A stretch of 29,366 nt of DNA from Capsulimonas sp. (lineage in GTDB: Bacteria > Armatimonadota > Armatimonadia > Armatimonadales > Capsulimonadaceae). Below, one piece after another: positions 8,310-15,307 of the stretch; position 1 is the first letter of the stretch; every line of letters begins with the position of its first letter. Below the pieces are notes generated by a model. It worked only from the letters and a program-made list of their open reading frames with translations. It made no database searches and had not been told where the DNA came from. The DNA is taken from the NCBI GenBank assembly GCA_025963815.1, contig JAOQAA010000656.1, forward strand, positions 1 to 29,366. Direction: 5' to 3'. A program made the position numbers and the translations under genes.

Positions 8310-11000
8310 ATGTACTCTCGCTATCAGAGGCGCTCTCGCGTCCGACGGTCCGGGGCCGCCTACGCGGCGACCCTGACCGCCATATTGGCTGTCGCGGGTG
8401 CGCACGCGGCCGGGGCGCAAACCACCGCATCCTTAGCGCAAATCAAGGCTGAGTTCGCCTCTCAGCCTCGTGTTGCGGTCCCGCATAATGAATTTGCCCC
8501 AGGCATTGCGCCCTTGCTGAACCGGTCCCGATTTCTGGGCCGCCAGGATGGGCAAACGCAGGTCAGCGTCACCGTGAGCCTGCCGCTGCGCAACCGCGCC
8601 GCACTGGATGAATATGTCCGTCGCATCGCTGATCCTAAAGACGCGCTGTACGGCAAGGGGTTGACCTCAAAGCAATTCCGAGAGCTGTATTCTCCGTCCC
8701 AGGAAGATTTCGATACCGTCATCTCCTATGCGAAGTCCCAGGGGCTTTCCGTGGCGGAGGCCTCGCCGACCCGGTCGCTAGTGCTGGTGCACGGCTCCAG
8801 TCGGAATGTCGAATCGGCCTTCAACGTGAAGCTTGACCGGTACTTGCTGCCCACCGGCAGCGTGGTATACGCAAACAATGTCGCGCCGACAGTTCCCCAG
8901 GGCGTCGCTTCCCGGATCCTCGGCGTTTCAGGATTGACCAGCATCCCAAGCGTCAGCGGCCACCGCAGCGCCGCGCCGAGGTTTCAAACCGACTTGCAGT
9001 CTCTGCTGAATCCGAGCGCCATCGGCTCAGGACCCGCAGGCGGATTGGCGCCAAACGACATCCTTGCTGCTTACAACCTGAATACGCTTACCTATAAGGG
9101 TGAAGGTCAGTCGCTGGCGATGTATGAGCTGGACGGCTACGACATGTCGGACGTGACAAAGTACACGACCCAATTCAATCTGGGAACGCCAAACATCACC
9201 AATGTTCTTTACAACGGGTTCAGCGGCCGTCCGAACGACGGTACCGACCAAGGATTTGTTGAAGTCATCCTCGACATTGATCTGGTGTTGGCGGTCGCGC
9301 CCAAGCTCGACCATCTCTACGTCTACGAGGCGAAGAACTCCGATTCGCTCGGCCTCTATCAGCGGATTGCCGACGATAACCTGGCGAAGGTTGTCAGCAC
9401 CAGCTGGCTGTTGGCCGAAAGTCTGGTCGATAACGCCACTCGCCTTGCGGAAGAGCAGGTTTTTACGCAGATGGCGGCGCAGCGGCAATCGATATTTGCG
9501 GCGTCGGGTGACGGCGGCGCCTATGCGGACGCGCCTAACAAAGCCGGCGCCGGCGCGGATCCCACCGTTTCCGTCGCCGATCCCGCATCTCAGCCAAATG
9601 TGACTGGGGTTGGCGGCACGTCCCTCACCACCACTGGTATCGGCGGAACGTTTGTTTCCGAAACCGTTTGGAAGGGGACGCTGGCGGACGCTCCGCAGAA
9701 CGGCGGCGGCAGCGGCGGCGGCAAGAGCGTTATTTGGCCCAAGCCCGACTACCAGAATTCGCCCACTCCTGTTGGGGAATCCCCCACCATGCGTGATGTT
9801 CCCGATGTGGCGCTGGATGCGGATCCCGCCACGGGATACGATATCTATGTTGCTGATTCCGGAGGATGGTTTTCGAGCGGCGGCACCAGCGCCGCGACGC
9901 CAATTTGGGCGGCCTTCATTACTCTCGTCAATCAGCAGCGCGCAAACGTCGGCGATGCTGCTCTTGGCGAAGCGAACCCGCCGATCTACGCCCTTGCCCG
10001 CGACCCAGCGGATTATGCGGCGGCGTTCCATGACGTCACGGTTGGCGATAACCTGATCTACAACGCCAAAGTGGGATACGACGACGCCACGGGATGGGGA
10101 TCGTTCAACGGTCTCGAATTGCTGAATCGACTGGCGACTTCGGATCCGGCGAGCTTCGGCACGCTGTCTGGAACAGTATTAGATGCCGATGGGGCGCCGC
10201 TTGCGGGCGTCACCCTGCATTTTGTCCGTGAGGACACCGGCGCGACGATTGGCGCCGATCTCGTGACGGGCGTGGATGGCAAGTATACCAAAGATCTGTC
10301 CAGCAAACTCACCTATACGGTGACCGCAACCAAGGCGCCCTTCGCCGGTCGAATCGACGCGGGAATTAACGTTGTCGCGGGCGCTATCACAATCCACGAC
10401 TTCGTTCTTACTGTCGGACATCCGTTCTCCGCCGGTCTGCAGATGATTTCGGCGCCTTATGACTTCTCCCTCAATGACGTGAGTTACCCGGCGCTGATCG
10501 GATTGGCGGCGCCTCTGACGCGTGAGCAGCGCCTGTACTCGTATCAGCCGTTCGCGCTGCAGTATGTCTCCTACCCGACATTCCCTGCCGACACCCTTCG
10601 TCCTGGGGAAGGATACTGGGTTAAGTTTGCCGCTGATAACTTCACCCACTTCCAGGGGACGCCGGTTAAAACAACCGCAGTCTTCCAAAAAGTCCTGCAG
10701 GCGGGCTGGAACCAGATCGGCAACCCCTTCCTTGAGAACACGTTGTTGTCCTCCATCGCCGTCTACGATGTTAAGGGGAACCTGCTGAGTTCGACACTTC
10801 CGGCAAGCAAGGTTGTGAAGCTGCCGTGGGCATACCGGCAGGCCAGCAACGACTACGTCCAGCTGACCGCGAATGCTCCTTTGGTCCCGTGGGTGGGGTA
10901 CTGGATCTACTCCAGCACCGCGTCGGTTCTGGTGATCACGCCTCCCGGAGGCCTGCCGCCGAACCCGCCGCCGACCCAGCCGGGATCCGCCCGCAACTAA
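8310..11000 (+). CDS. Secreted S53 family (sedolisin/pro-kumamolisin) peptidase with C-terminal modules
   Basis: Exported serine-carboxyl peptidase, 896 residues. A basic N-terminus and hydrophobic run ending AHAAGAQ form a signal peptide. Residues about 55-210 match the pro-kumamolisin activation domain. The catalytic domain follows (about 240-610). Its Glu318 and Asp322 (VEVILDIDL) have the E-x3-D spacing of kumamolisin, the oxyanion Asp401 lies in SGDGGAY, and the nucleophile Ser527 lies in GGTSAATPIW. The C-terminal calcium-site pattern (FHDVTVGDN ... GYDDATGWGSFNG) is present. After it come a carboxypeptidase-regulatory-like beta domain (GTVLDADGAPLAGVTLHFV, residues about 615-705), then two related units each ending in a GYW motif (GEGYWVKF, WVGYWIYS), and a Pro-rich tail. 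Such peptidases are usually autoactivated at acid pH. AAGGAG 11 bases upstream supports the start. Confidence 0.93.
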   Translation: MYSRYQRRSRVRRSGAAYAATLTAILAVAGAHAAGAQTTASLAQIKAEFASQPRVAVPHNEFAPGIAPLLNRSRFLGRQDGQTQVSVTVSLPLRNRAALDEYVRRIADPKDALYGKGLTSKQFRELYSPSQEDFDTVISYAKSQGLSVAEASPTRSLVLVHGSSRNVESAFNVKLDRYLLPTGSVVYANNVAPTVPQGVASRILGVSGLTSIPSVSGHRSAAPRFQTDLQSLLNPSAIGSGPAGGLAPNDILAAYNLNTLTYKGEGQSLAMYELDGYDMSDVTKYTTQFNLGTPNITNVLYNGFSGRPNDGTDQGFVEVILDIDLVLAVAPKLDHLYVYEAKNSDSLGLYQRIADDNLAKVVSTSWLLAESLVDNATRLAEEQVFTQMAAQRQSIFAASGDGGAYADAPNKAGAGADPTVSVADPASQPNVTGVGGTSLTTTGIGGTFVSETVWKGTLADAPQNGGGSGGGKSVIWPKPDYQNSPTPVGESPTMRDVPDVALDADPATGYDIYVADSGGWFSSGGTSAATPIWAAFITLVNQQRANVGDAALGEANPPIYALARDPADYAAAFHDVTVGDNLIYNAKVGYDDATGWGSFNGLELLNRLATSDPASFGTLSGTVLDADGAPLAGVTLHFVREDTGATIGADLVTGVDGKYTKDLSSKLTYTVTATKAPFAGRIDAGINVVAGAITIHDFVLTVGHPFSAGLQMISAPYDFSLNDVSYPALIGLAAPLTREQRLYSYQPFALQYVSYPTFPADTLRPGEGYWVKFAADNFTHFQGTPVKTTAVFQKVLQAGWNQIGNPFLENTLLSSIAVYDVKGNLLSSTLPASKVVKLPWAYRQASNDYVQLTANAPLVPWVGYWIYSSTASVLVITPPGGLPPNPPPTQPGSARN

Positions 11001-11007
11001 GTCCGAG

Positions 11008-11034
11008 CCATCCCGGCGAGACGCGCCGGGATGG
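11008..11034 (+). terminator. GC-rich hairpin after the S53 peptidase gene
   Basis: A perfect 11-bp stem, CCATCCCGGCG (11008-11018) with CGCCGGGATGG (11024-11034), has a 5-nt loop, 8 bp after the stop codon. No T-run follows, so it may protect the transcript end or act with the next hairpin. Confidence 0.55.
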
Positions 11035-11055
11035 CGCCGAATTGTACGAATGATG

Positions 11056-11090
11056 AACAAGAGCCCTGGGCGAAGCCTGGGGCTCTTGTT
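11056..11090 (+). terminator. Intrinsic terminator between the S53 peptidase gene and the cdaA operon
   Basis: The perfect 11-bp arms AACAAGAGCCC (11056-11066) and GGGCTCTTGTT (11080-11090) can extend inward. Only a short T-rich tail follows. The position suits ending the peptidase transcript before the cdaA promoter. Confidence 0.7.
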
Positions 11091-11119
11091 CGCTGTCAGG
11101 ACTCTCCGACGGTGCATGG

Positions 11120-11149
11120 TTGCATTCGGCAGGGCCGTTATGATATACT
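11120..11149 (+). promoter_or_regulatory. Promoter of the cdaA-cdaR-glmM operon
   Basis: TTGCAT (11120-11125) and TATACT (11144-11149) are 18 bp apart, and TG sits one base before the -10, making an extended -10 (TGATATACT). The predicted start is about 25-30 bases before ATG 11183. Confidence 0.65.
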
Positions 11150-11182
11150 GAGAGGCGATGGCGCACGGTTTGGGGTTGAGAA

Positions 11183-12142
11183 ATGCACGGCTGGCAGCAC
11201 AAATGGACGACGGCGGATCTGCTGGGATTCGTCCATGCGGGCGTCGATATCTTGGTGGTCGCTTACCTGATCTACCATTTGATCATGCTTGCCAAAGGTA
11301 CGCGCGCGTGGCAGATCATCTCCGGTCTCCTGATCTTCGTTTTGATCCTCTGGTTCTCTGACTGGGCGCACTTGACGGCGCTGAACTGGCTGCTCAAGCA
11401 GATGTTTCTGCTTGGCCCGGTCGCGATCGTCATCCTCTTTTATCCCGAGCTGCGGCACGCCCTGGAAGAAGTCGGGCGGGTCGGTTTCTGGGGCAAAAAT
11501 TTCGTTGGTTTGGAAAAAGAAGACGTTTCCGTGATGGTGGCGGAGCTCGTCCGCGCGGCCAGTTTCTTATCCGACAAAAAAATTGGCGCCTTGGTGGTGC
11601 TGGAGCGCGAAACAGGCCTGACGGAAATCATCGGCACCGGCACGCTGATGAACGCAGTGATTAGCGCCGAGCTGCTGGAGACGATTTTTTACCCAGGCTG
11701 CCCTCTTCATGACGGCGCGGCGATCGTGCGCCGGGACCGGATCGTGGCGGCGGGCTGCACGCTGCCGCTTTCCGACAACCGGGATATCGGCGCCATGGTG
11801 CATACGCGCCACAAGGCCGCCCTGGGAATGTCTGAGCAGAGCGACGCCCTGGTTCTGGTAGTTTCCGAGGAGACCGGCATCATTTCCGTCGCCTTTGAAG
11901 GCAAGATGGTTCGCGGCCTGCGCGACGACGCCCTGCGCGATCGATTGATGCAGGGCGTGATGGGGCGTGAGCGGCCGATCTCTCGCCGGCGTCGCGCCAA
12001 GGCGCGCGCGGCGGTGAAGGCGACTGTCAGTCCGTTCACCAGCCTCGCGCCGTTTTTGAACGTATCCCGAGGCGCGCAGAAACAGCCGGCGCCCTCGCCT
12101 CCGCCTGGGACCGATGGACCGGGGACTCCGCCGTCCGCGTAA
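11183..12142 (+). CDS. cdaA: Membrane diadenylate cyclase CdaA (DacA)
   Basis: Makes cyclic di-AMP from two ATP at the cytoplasmic membrane. Three hydrophobic helices fill residues about 8-75, followed by the DisA_N cyclase domain. The DGA motif is in PLHDGAAIV (Asp177-Ala179). The RHR motif appears as R209-H210-K211 (HTRHKAALGMSE), a conservative change in its last residue. The 319-residue length exceeds the usual 270-280 because of a basic, then Pro-rich C-terminal tail (from about residue 265). Next to cdaR and glmM, the order conserved in Firmicutes, where CdaR and GlmM bind and tune CdaA. GGGGTTGAGAA precedes the ATG. Confidence 0.93.
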   Translation: MHGWQHKWTTADLLGFVHAGVDILVVAYLIYHLIMLAKGTRAWQIISGLLIFVLILWFSDWAHLTALNWLLKQMFLLGPVAIVILFYPELRHALEEVGRVGFWGKNFVGLEKEDVSVMVAELVRAASFLSDKKIGALVVLERETGLTEIIGTGTLMNAVISAELLETIFYPGCPLHDGAAIVRRDRIVAAGCTLPLSDNRDIGAMVHTRHKAALGMSEQSDALVLVVSEETGIISVAFEGKMVRGLRDDALRDRLMQGVMGRERPISRRRRAKARAAVKATVSPFTSLAPFLNVSRGAQKQPAPSPPPGTDGPGTPPSA

Positions 12143-12169
12143 ACGCTTTGCTCCGTACTAGGAACCGCC

Positions 12170-13156
12170 ATGCTCGCCCGTTTGCGCGAAAATCTGTCTT
12201 ATAAGCTGCTGGCCCTGCTGTGCGCATGTGCGCTGCGCTGGTATGTCGACGCGCAGCAGAACCCGATCAAGACGCATGATGTCCACACCACGGTTGTGAC
12301 GCGAAACTTGCCCACAGGGATGCTGATCGCCGATCAATCGTCGCCGACGGTCACCGTAACGCTGGAAGGCCCACTCGAAGAGCTGAGCCGCCTGCCGGAG
12401 AACAGCGTCATTGTGACTGCGGATTTGAGTAGTGTGCACACCGGCCGACAATCTTCCGTGCCCGTGGAAGCCAAGCTCGCTCCTGGCATTCCCGGCACGG
12501 TGACGATCAGCGACACCGAGCCCCGCACAATCACACTGACGCTTCAGCCGAAGCGCAAGCGCCGTATGGGAATCCGGGTCGAGCCGAGCGGCTCGGCTCC
12601 AGAAGGCTACGTCTTTCGTAAGCCTGACGTCGCCCCTGTGGAGGCGACGGTGATCGGCGGCGAGGACGCCGTCAACCGTGTGTTCCGTCTGGTCGTGCGC
12701 CCTGAGGTCACCGGCGCTGGCGGTGTGCTGGAGGATGACTATCAGATCCGGGCGATCGACGATCAGAAGCGCCCCGTGGACAATGTCTCGCTTGTGCCGC
12801 CGACGGCTCATGTTCGCCTGGGCATTATTGAGGCGACGGCCGACAAAGACCTGCTGGTAAGCCCGGATATTACCGGGGTTCCGGCGCCTGGTTTCAAGAT
12901 CGCGGACGTGCAGGTCAATCCGGCGCGCGTGCCGTTTACCGGACGCATCGATACCCTGGCGCGCGTCGGAGTGGTCTCGACCGCCCCGATCGATATCACG
13001 GGCGCCGCGCAGGATGTGGTCAAAACCGTGACGCTGTCGCCGCTGCGCGCCCTTTCGCCTGTCGCCGCCGTTCAAGTGACGGTGACCGTACACATCGTTC
13101 CCGTTTTCACGGCCCCGGGGCCGGCAATTGCGCCTGCGCCGCCCGCGCAGCCGTAG
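12170..13156 (+). CDS. cdaR: YbbR-domain protein CdaR, regulator of CdaA
   Basis: Membrane-anchored extracytoplasmic protein of 328 residues. The N-terminus (SYKLLALLCACALRWYV) is a single signal-anchor helix, as in YbbR/CdaR proteins. The remainder is rich in beta strands and contains successive YbbR-like repeats, e.g. DQSSPTVTVTLEGPLEELSRL, then units near residues 125-200, 210-260 and 260-310, ending in a Pro/Ala-rich tail. CdaR modulates the diadenylate cyclase CdaA encoded 27 bp upstream. AGGAACC precedes the ATG. The assignment rests on the anchor, the repeat pattern and above all the cdaA-cdaR-glmM context. Confidence 0.85.
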   Translation: MLARLRENLSYKLLALLCACALRWYVDAQQNPIKTHDVHTTVVTRNLPTGMLIADQSSPTVTVTLEGPLEELSRLPENSVIVTADLSSVHTGRQSSVPVEAKLAPGIPGTVTISDTEPRTITLTLQPKRKRRMGIRVEPSGSAPEGYVFRKPDVAPVEATVIGGEDAVNRVFRLVVRPEVTGAGGVLEDDYQIRAIDDQKRPVDNVSLVPPTAHVRLGIIEATADKDLLVSPDITGVPAPGFKIADVQVNPARVPFTGRIDTLARVGVVSTAPIDITGAAQDVVKTVTLSPLRALSPVAAVQVTVTVHIVPVFTAPGPAIAPAPPAQP

Positions 13157-13208
13157 CCGCCGGGCGCTCTTTTTTCGACCGTTCTATTCAGGAGTAATCG
13201 TTCCCGCT

Positions 13209-14558
13209 ATGTCAGAAAAGTTGTTCGGTACGGACGGCGTACGAGGCGTCGCCAACACGGAGCTCACTCCGTCTCTCGCCTTTGCGCTGGGAGCGGCCGC
13301 CGCCCGTGTCCTGGGGCGCAGTCACGCCCCCAAATTCGTTATCGGCCGCGATACCCGCGTCTCCGGCACACTGCTGGAGTCCGCGATCACTGCGGGCCTC
13401 TGCTCCATGGGTGCCACCGTCGTCAGCCCAGGAGTCGTCCCCACGCCTGCTGTCGCCAATATCGCGCGTACAGCCGGGTTCGACGCCGGCGTCGTGATCT
13501 CGGCTTCCCACAATCCCTATCAGGACAACGGCATCAAGTTCTTCGGCGCCGATGGCTACAAATTGGATGATGCGATTGAGGCCGAGATCGAAGCGCTCGT
13601 GCCGCAGGCGCTCACACTGCCGCGCCCGAGCGGCGCGCTGGTCGGCATCGCCTGCCGCGATCCGCATCTGCGCGACATCTACGCCGAGCACATGGAGGAA
13701 ACCATGGGCGGCCTGCGGTTGGACGGCATCAAGATTGTGATCGACGCCGCCAATGGCGCGAACCACGAGATCGGTCCGCGCGTCGCCACGGACCTGGGCG
13801 CCAGCGTGATCGCGCTGCACTGCGCTCCGAATGGAACCAATATCAACGCCGGCTGCGGATCGCTGCATCCTGGCGAAATGCGTGCGAATGTGATCGAACA
13901 TGGCGCGCAGATCGGCATCGCGTTCGACGGCGACGCCGACCGAGTGATCCTTGCCGACGAACAAGGCCGCCTTGTGGACGGCGATCGCGTGATGATGATC
14001 GTCGGCCGCCACCTTGCGGGCCGCGGCCAGCTCGCGCGCAACACGGTCGTCGGCACGATCATGAGCAACATGGGCCTGGAAGTCGCGCTGCGCGCAAGTG
14101 ACGTCACCTTGGTGCGCACCGCCGTGGGCGACCGATACGTCTGCGAGGAAATGCGTCGCGAAGGCTATATTCTCGGCGGCGAGAAGTCCGGACACTTAAT
14201 CTTCGGCCACCTGACTACCACGGGCGATGGTCTGCTCACCGCGCTGCAAGTCCTCAAAGTCATGTGCGAAACCGGCCAGCCGCTTTCCGCGCTCGCTGAT
14301 CAGATGTCCGAGTACCCCCAGACCCTGCTCGGCGTCCGCGTCACCGACCGCACCGCCTGGCAGAGCGACGCCGAGATCCAGCGCGCCATCACACAGACCG
14401 AAGAAAAGCTCGCCGGCCGCGGCCGCCTCAATGTCCGCGCTTCCGGCACCGAGAAGCTCATCCGAATCATGGCCGAAGGTCCGGACCAATCCGAGATCGA
14501 AGCGCTCGCGGGCGAATTGGCGAGCCTGGTCAAGAAGAAATATGGCGTTTCGGAGTAG
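13209..14558 (+). CDS. glmM: Phosphoglucosamine mutase
   Basis: Converts glucosamine-6-phosphate to glucosamine-1-phosphate, an early step to UDP-GlcNAc for peptidoglycan. The 449-residue length equals the family norm (445-450). It starts LFGTDGVRGVANTELT, has the phosphoserine loop VVISASHNPYQDNG with Ser100, the metal loop AFDGDADRVIL, the sugar-binding GGEKSGHLIF, and the C-terminal phosphate-binding RASGTEKLIRIMAEG. ATG 13209 is chosen because the family begins at this MSEKLFGT and AGGAG is 14 bases upstream; the frame is open further upstream but the extra residues overlap cdaR. It is the last gene of the cdaA operon, followed by a strong terminator. Confidence 0.97.
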   Translation: MSEKLFGTDGVRGVANTELTPSLAFALGAAAARVLGRSHAPKFVIGRDTRVSGTLLESAITAGLCSMGATVVSPGVVPTPAVANIARTAGFDAGVVISASHNPYQDNGIKFFGADGYKLDDAIEAEIEALVPQALTLPRPSGALVGIACRDPHLRDIYAEHMEETMGGLRLDGIKIVIDAANGANHEIGPRVATDLGASVIALHCAPNGTNINAGCGSLHPGEMRANVIEHGAQIGIAFDGDADRVILADEQGRLVDGDRVMMIVGRHLAGRGQLARNTVVGTIMSNMGLEVALRASDVTLVRTAVGDRYVCEEMRREGYILGGEKSGHLIFGHLTTTGDGLLTALQVLKVMCETGQPLSALADQMSEYPQTLLGVRVTDRTAWQSDAEIQRAITQTEEKLAGRGRLNVRASGTEKLIRIMAEGPDQSEIEALAGELASLVKKKYGVSE

Positions 14559-14600
14559 CGGCTCGCCTTCGCTGAGAAACGCGCTAGACAAATGATCTAT

Positions 14601-14634
14601 GAGAACAGAGCAGCCTTGTGGCTGCTCTGTTCTC
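14601..14634 (+). terminator. Terminator of the cdaA-cdaR-glmM operon
   Basis: A perfect 15-bp stem, GAGAACAGAGCAGCC (14601-14615) with GGCTGCTCTGTTCTC (14620-14634), closes a TTGT tetraloop, 42 bp after the glmM stop. The T-run is short (GTTT), but the stem is very stable. Confidence 0.85.
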
Positions 14635-14673
14635 GTTTGCGCCATGTTCAGGGATGTTCAAAGGAAAAATTCG

Positions 14674-15162
14674 ATGATGTCTGATAGTTCCATCGCTCTG
14701 TACTTCCGGCATATGTTCGAATATGAAGAGTGGGCGAATCGACAGATTGTGAGCTTTCTTTCCACCAACGCTGTCCCGGCGGATGTCGTTATGATCTTCG
14801 GACACTTGATCGCCGACATGCAGCCCTGGATTTATCTGCTGAATGGCCACGATGTTCCGGAGAGCATCGATTGCTCTCCAGAATGGTCTCTGGAAGAATG
14901 CAGGATGCATCTCCAATCGAACACGGAAGCGCTTCGGGCGATCTTCATGGAGCTGGAGGATGCTGATCTTAGCAAAAGCATCACCTCTCACGCACCCAAT
15001 GGTCGGACGTTTCAGAACACGGTGAGCGAGATCTTAACGCAAATTCTCTCGCATGGCCAGCATCATCGAGGCCAGATCGAATGGATCGTCGAGCGGGAGA
15101 TGGGACAATATTTGGCGACCAGCTATATGCCTTTTTTGAGGCAGCGCAGCCCGGCAAACTGA
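14674..15162 (+). CDS. DinB-like (YfiT/DinB superfamily) protein
   Basis: A 162-residue cytoplasmic four-helix-bundle protein of the DinB superfamily, whose members carry a metal site of three histidines and often act as thiol-dependent transferases. The opening FRHMFEYEEWANRQIVSFL is the usual first helix. A mid-protein histidine (FGHLIADMQPWIYLLNG) and the C-terminal HGQHHRGQIEW supply metal ligands. The substrate is unknown. ATG 14674 is taken because AAGGA lies 8 bases upstream; the longer open frame begins inside the glmM terminator and is not credible. Only 39 bp separate the terminator stem from this start, so its promoter must overlap the hairpin or it depends on read-through. Confidence 0.8.
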   Translation: MMSDSSIALYFRHMFEYEEWANRQIVSFLSTNAVPADVVMIFGHLIADMQPWIYLLNGHDVPESIDCSPEWSLEECRMHLQSNTEALRAIFMELEDADLSKSITSHAPNGRTFQNTVSEILTQILSHGQHHRGQIEWIVEREMGQYLATSYMPFLRQRSPAN

Positions 15163-15221
15163 TGTGCGCTGTTTAACGCCGTGGAGATGCTCCTCGCGTC
15201 GTGTCTTGATATCCCCGCTTA

Positions 15222-15250
15222 TTGACAGCGTCATAATATCTTGTTATAAT
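15222..15250 (+). promoter_or_regulatory. Consensus sigma-70 promoter of the beta-mannosidase gene
   Basis: TTGACA (15222-15227) and TATAAT (15245-15250) have a 17-bp spacer, a perfect consensus promoter. The last base of the -10 is the first base of the first operator, so repressor binding would block initiation. Confidence 0.9.
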
Positions 15251-15276
15251 GTAAGCGCTTACAGTAAGCGCTTACA
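15250..15276 (+). promoter_or_regulatory. Two tandem LacI/GalR-family operators
   Basis: TGTAAGCGCTTACA (15250-15263) is a perfect 14-bp palindrome with the central CG step typical of LacI-family operators. A second copy, GTAAGCGCTTAC, occupies 15264-15275, so the 12-bp cores repeat at 13-bp intervals. They cover the predicted transcription start. This is strong sequence evidence for repression of the GH2 gene by a LacI-type regulator encoded elsewhere. Confidence 0.88.
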
Positions 15277-15307
15277 ATGCACGTATATTCCCGGAGTGTC
15301 CCGATCC

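Noticed and set aside
9027..10031. 334-codon minus-strand frame opposite the S53 peptidase gene
   Set aside because: The plus strand carries all catalytic residues of the sedolisin; the opposite frame is Arg/Gly-rich with no motifs.
13212..14195. 327-codon open frame opposite glmM
   Set aside because: Shadow of glmM with His- and Asp-rich low-complexity composition.
14599..14673. Upstream extension of the DinB-like gene to 14599
   Set aside because: It would begin inside the glmM terminator hairpin and has no ribosome site, while ATG 14674 has AAGGA at the right distance.
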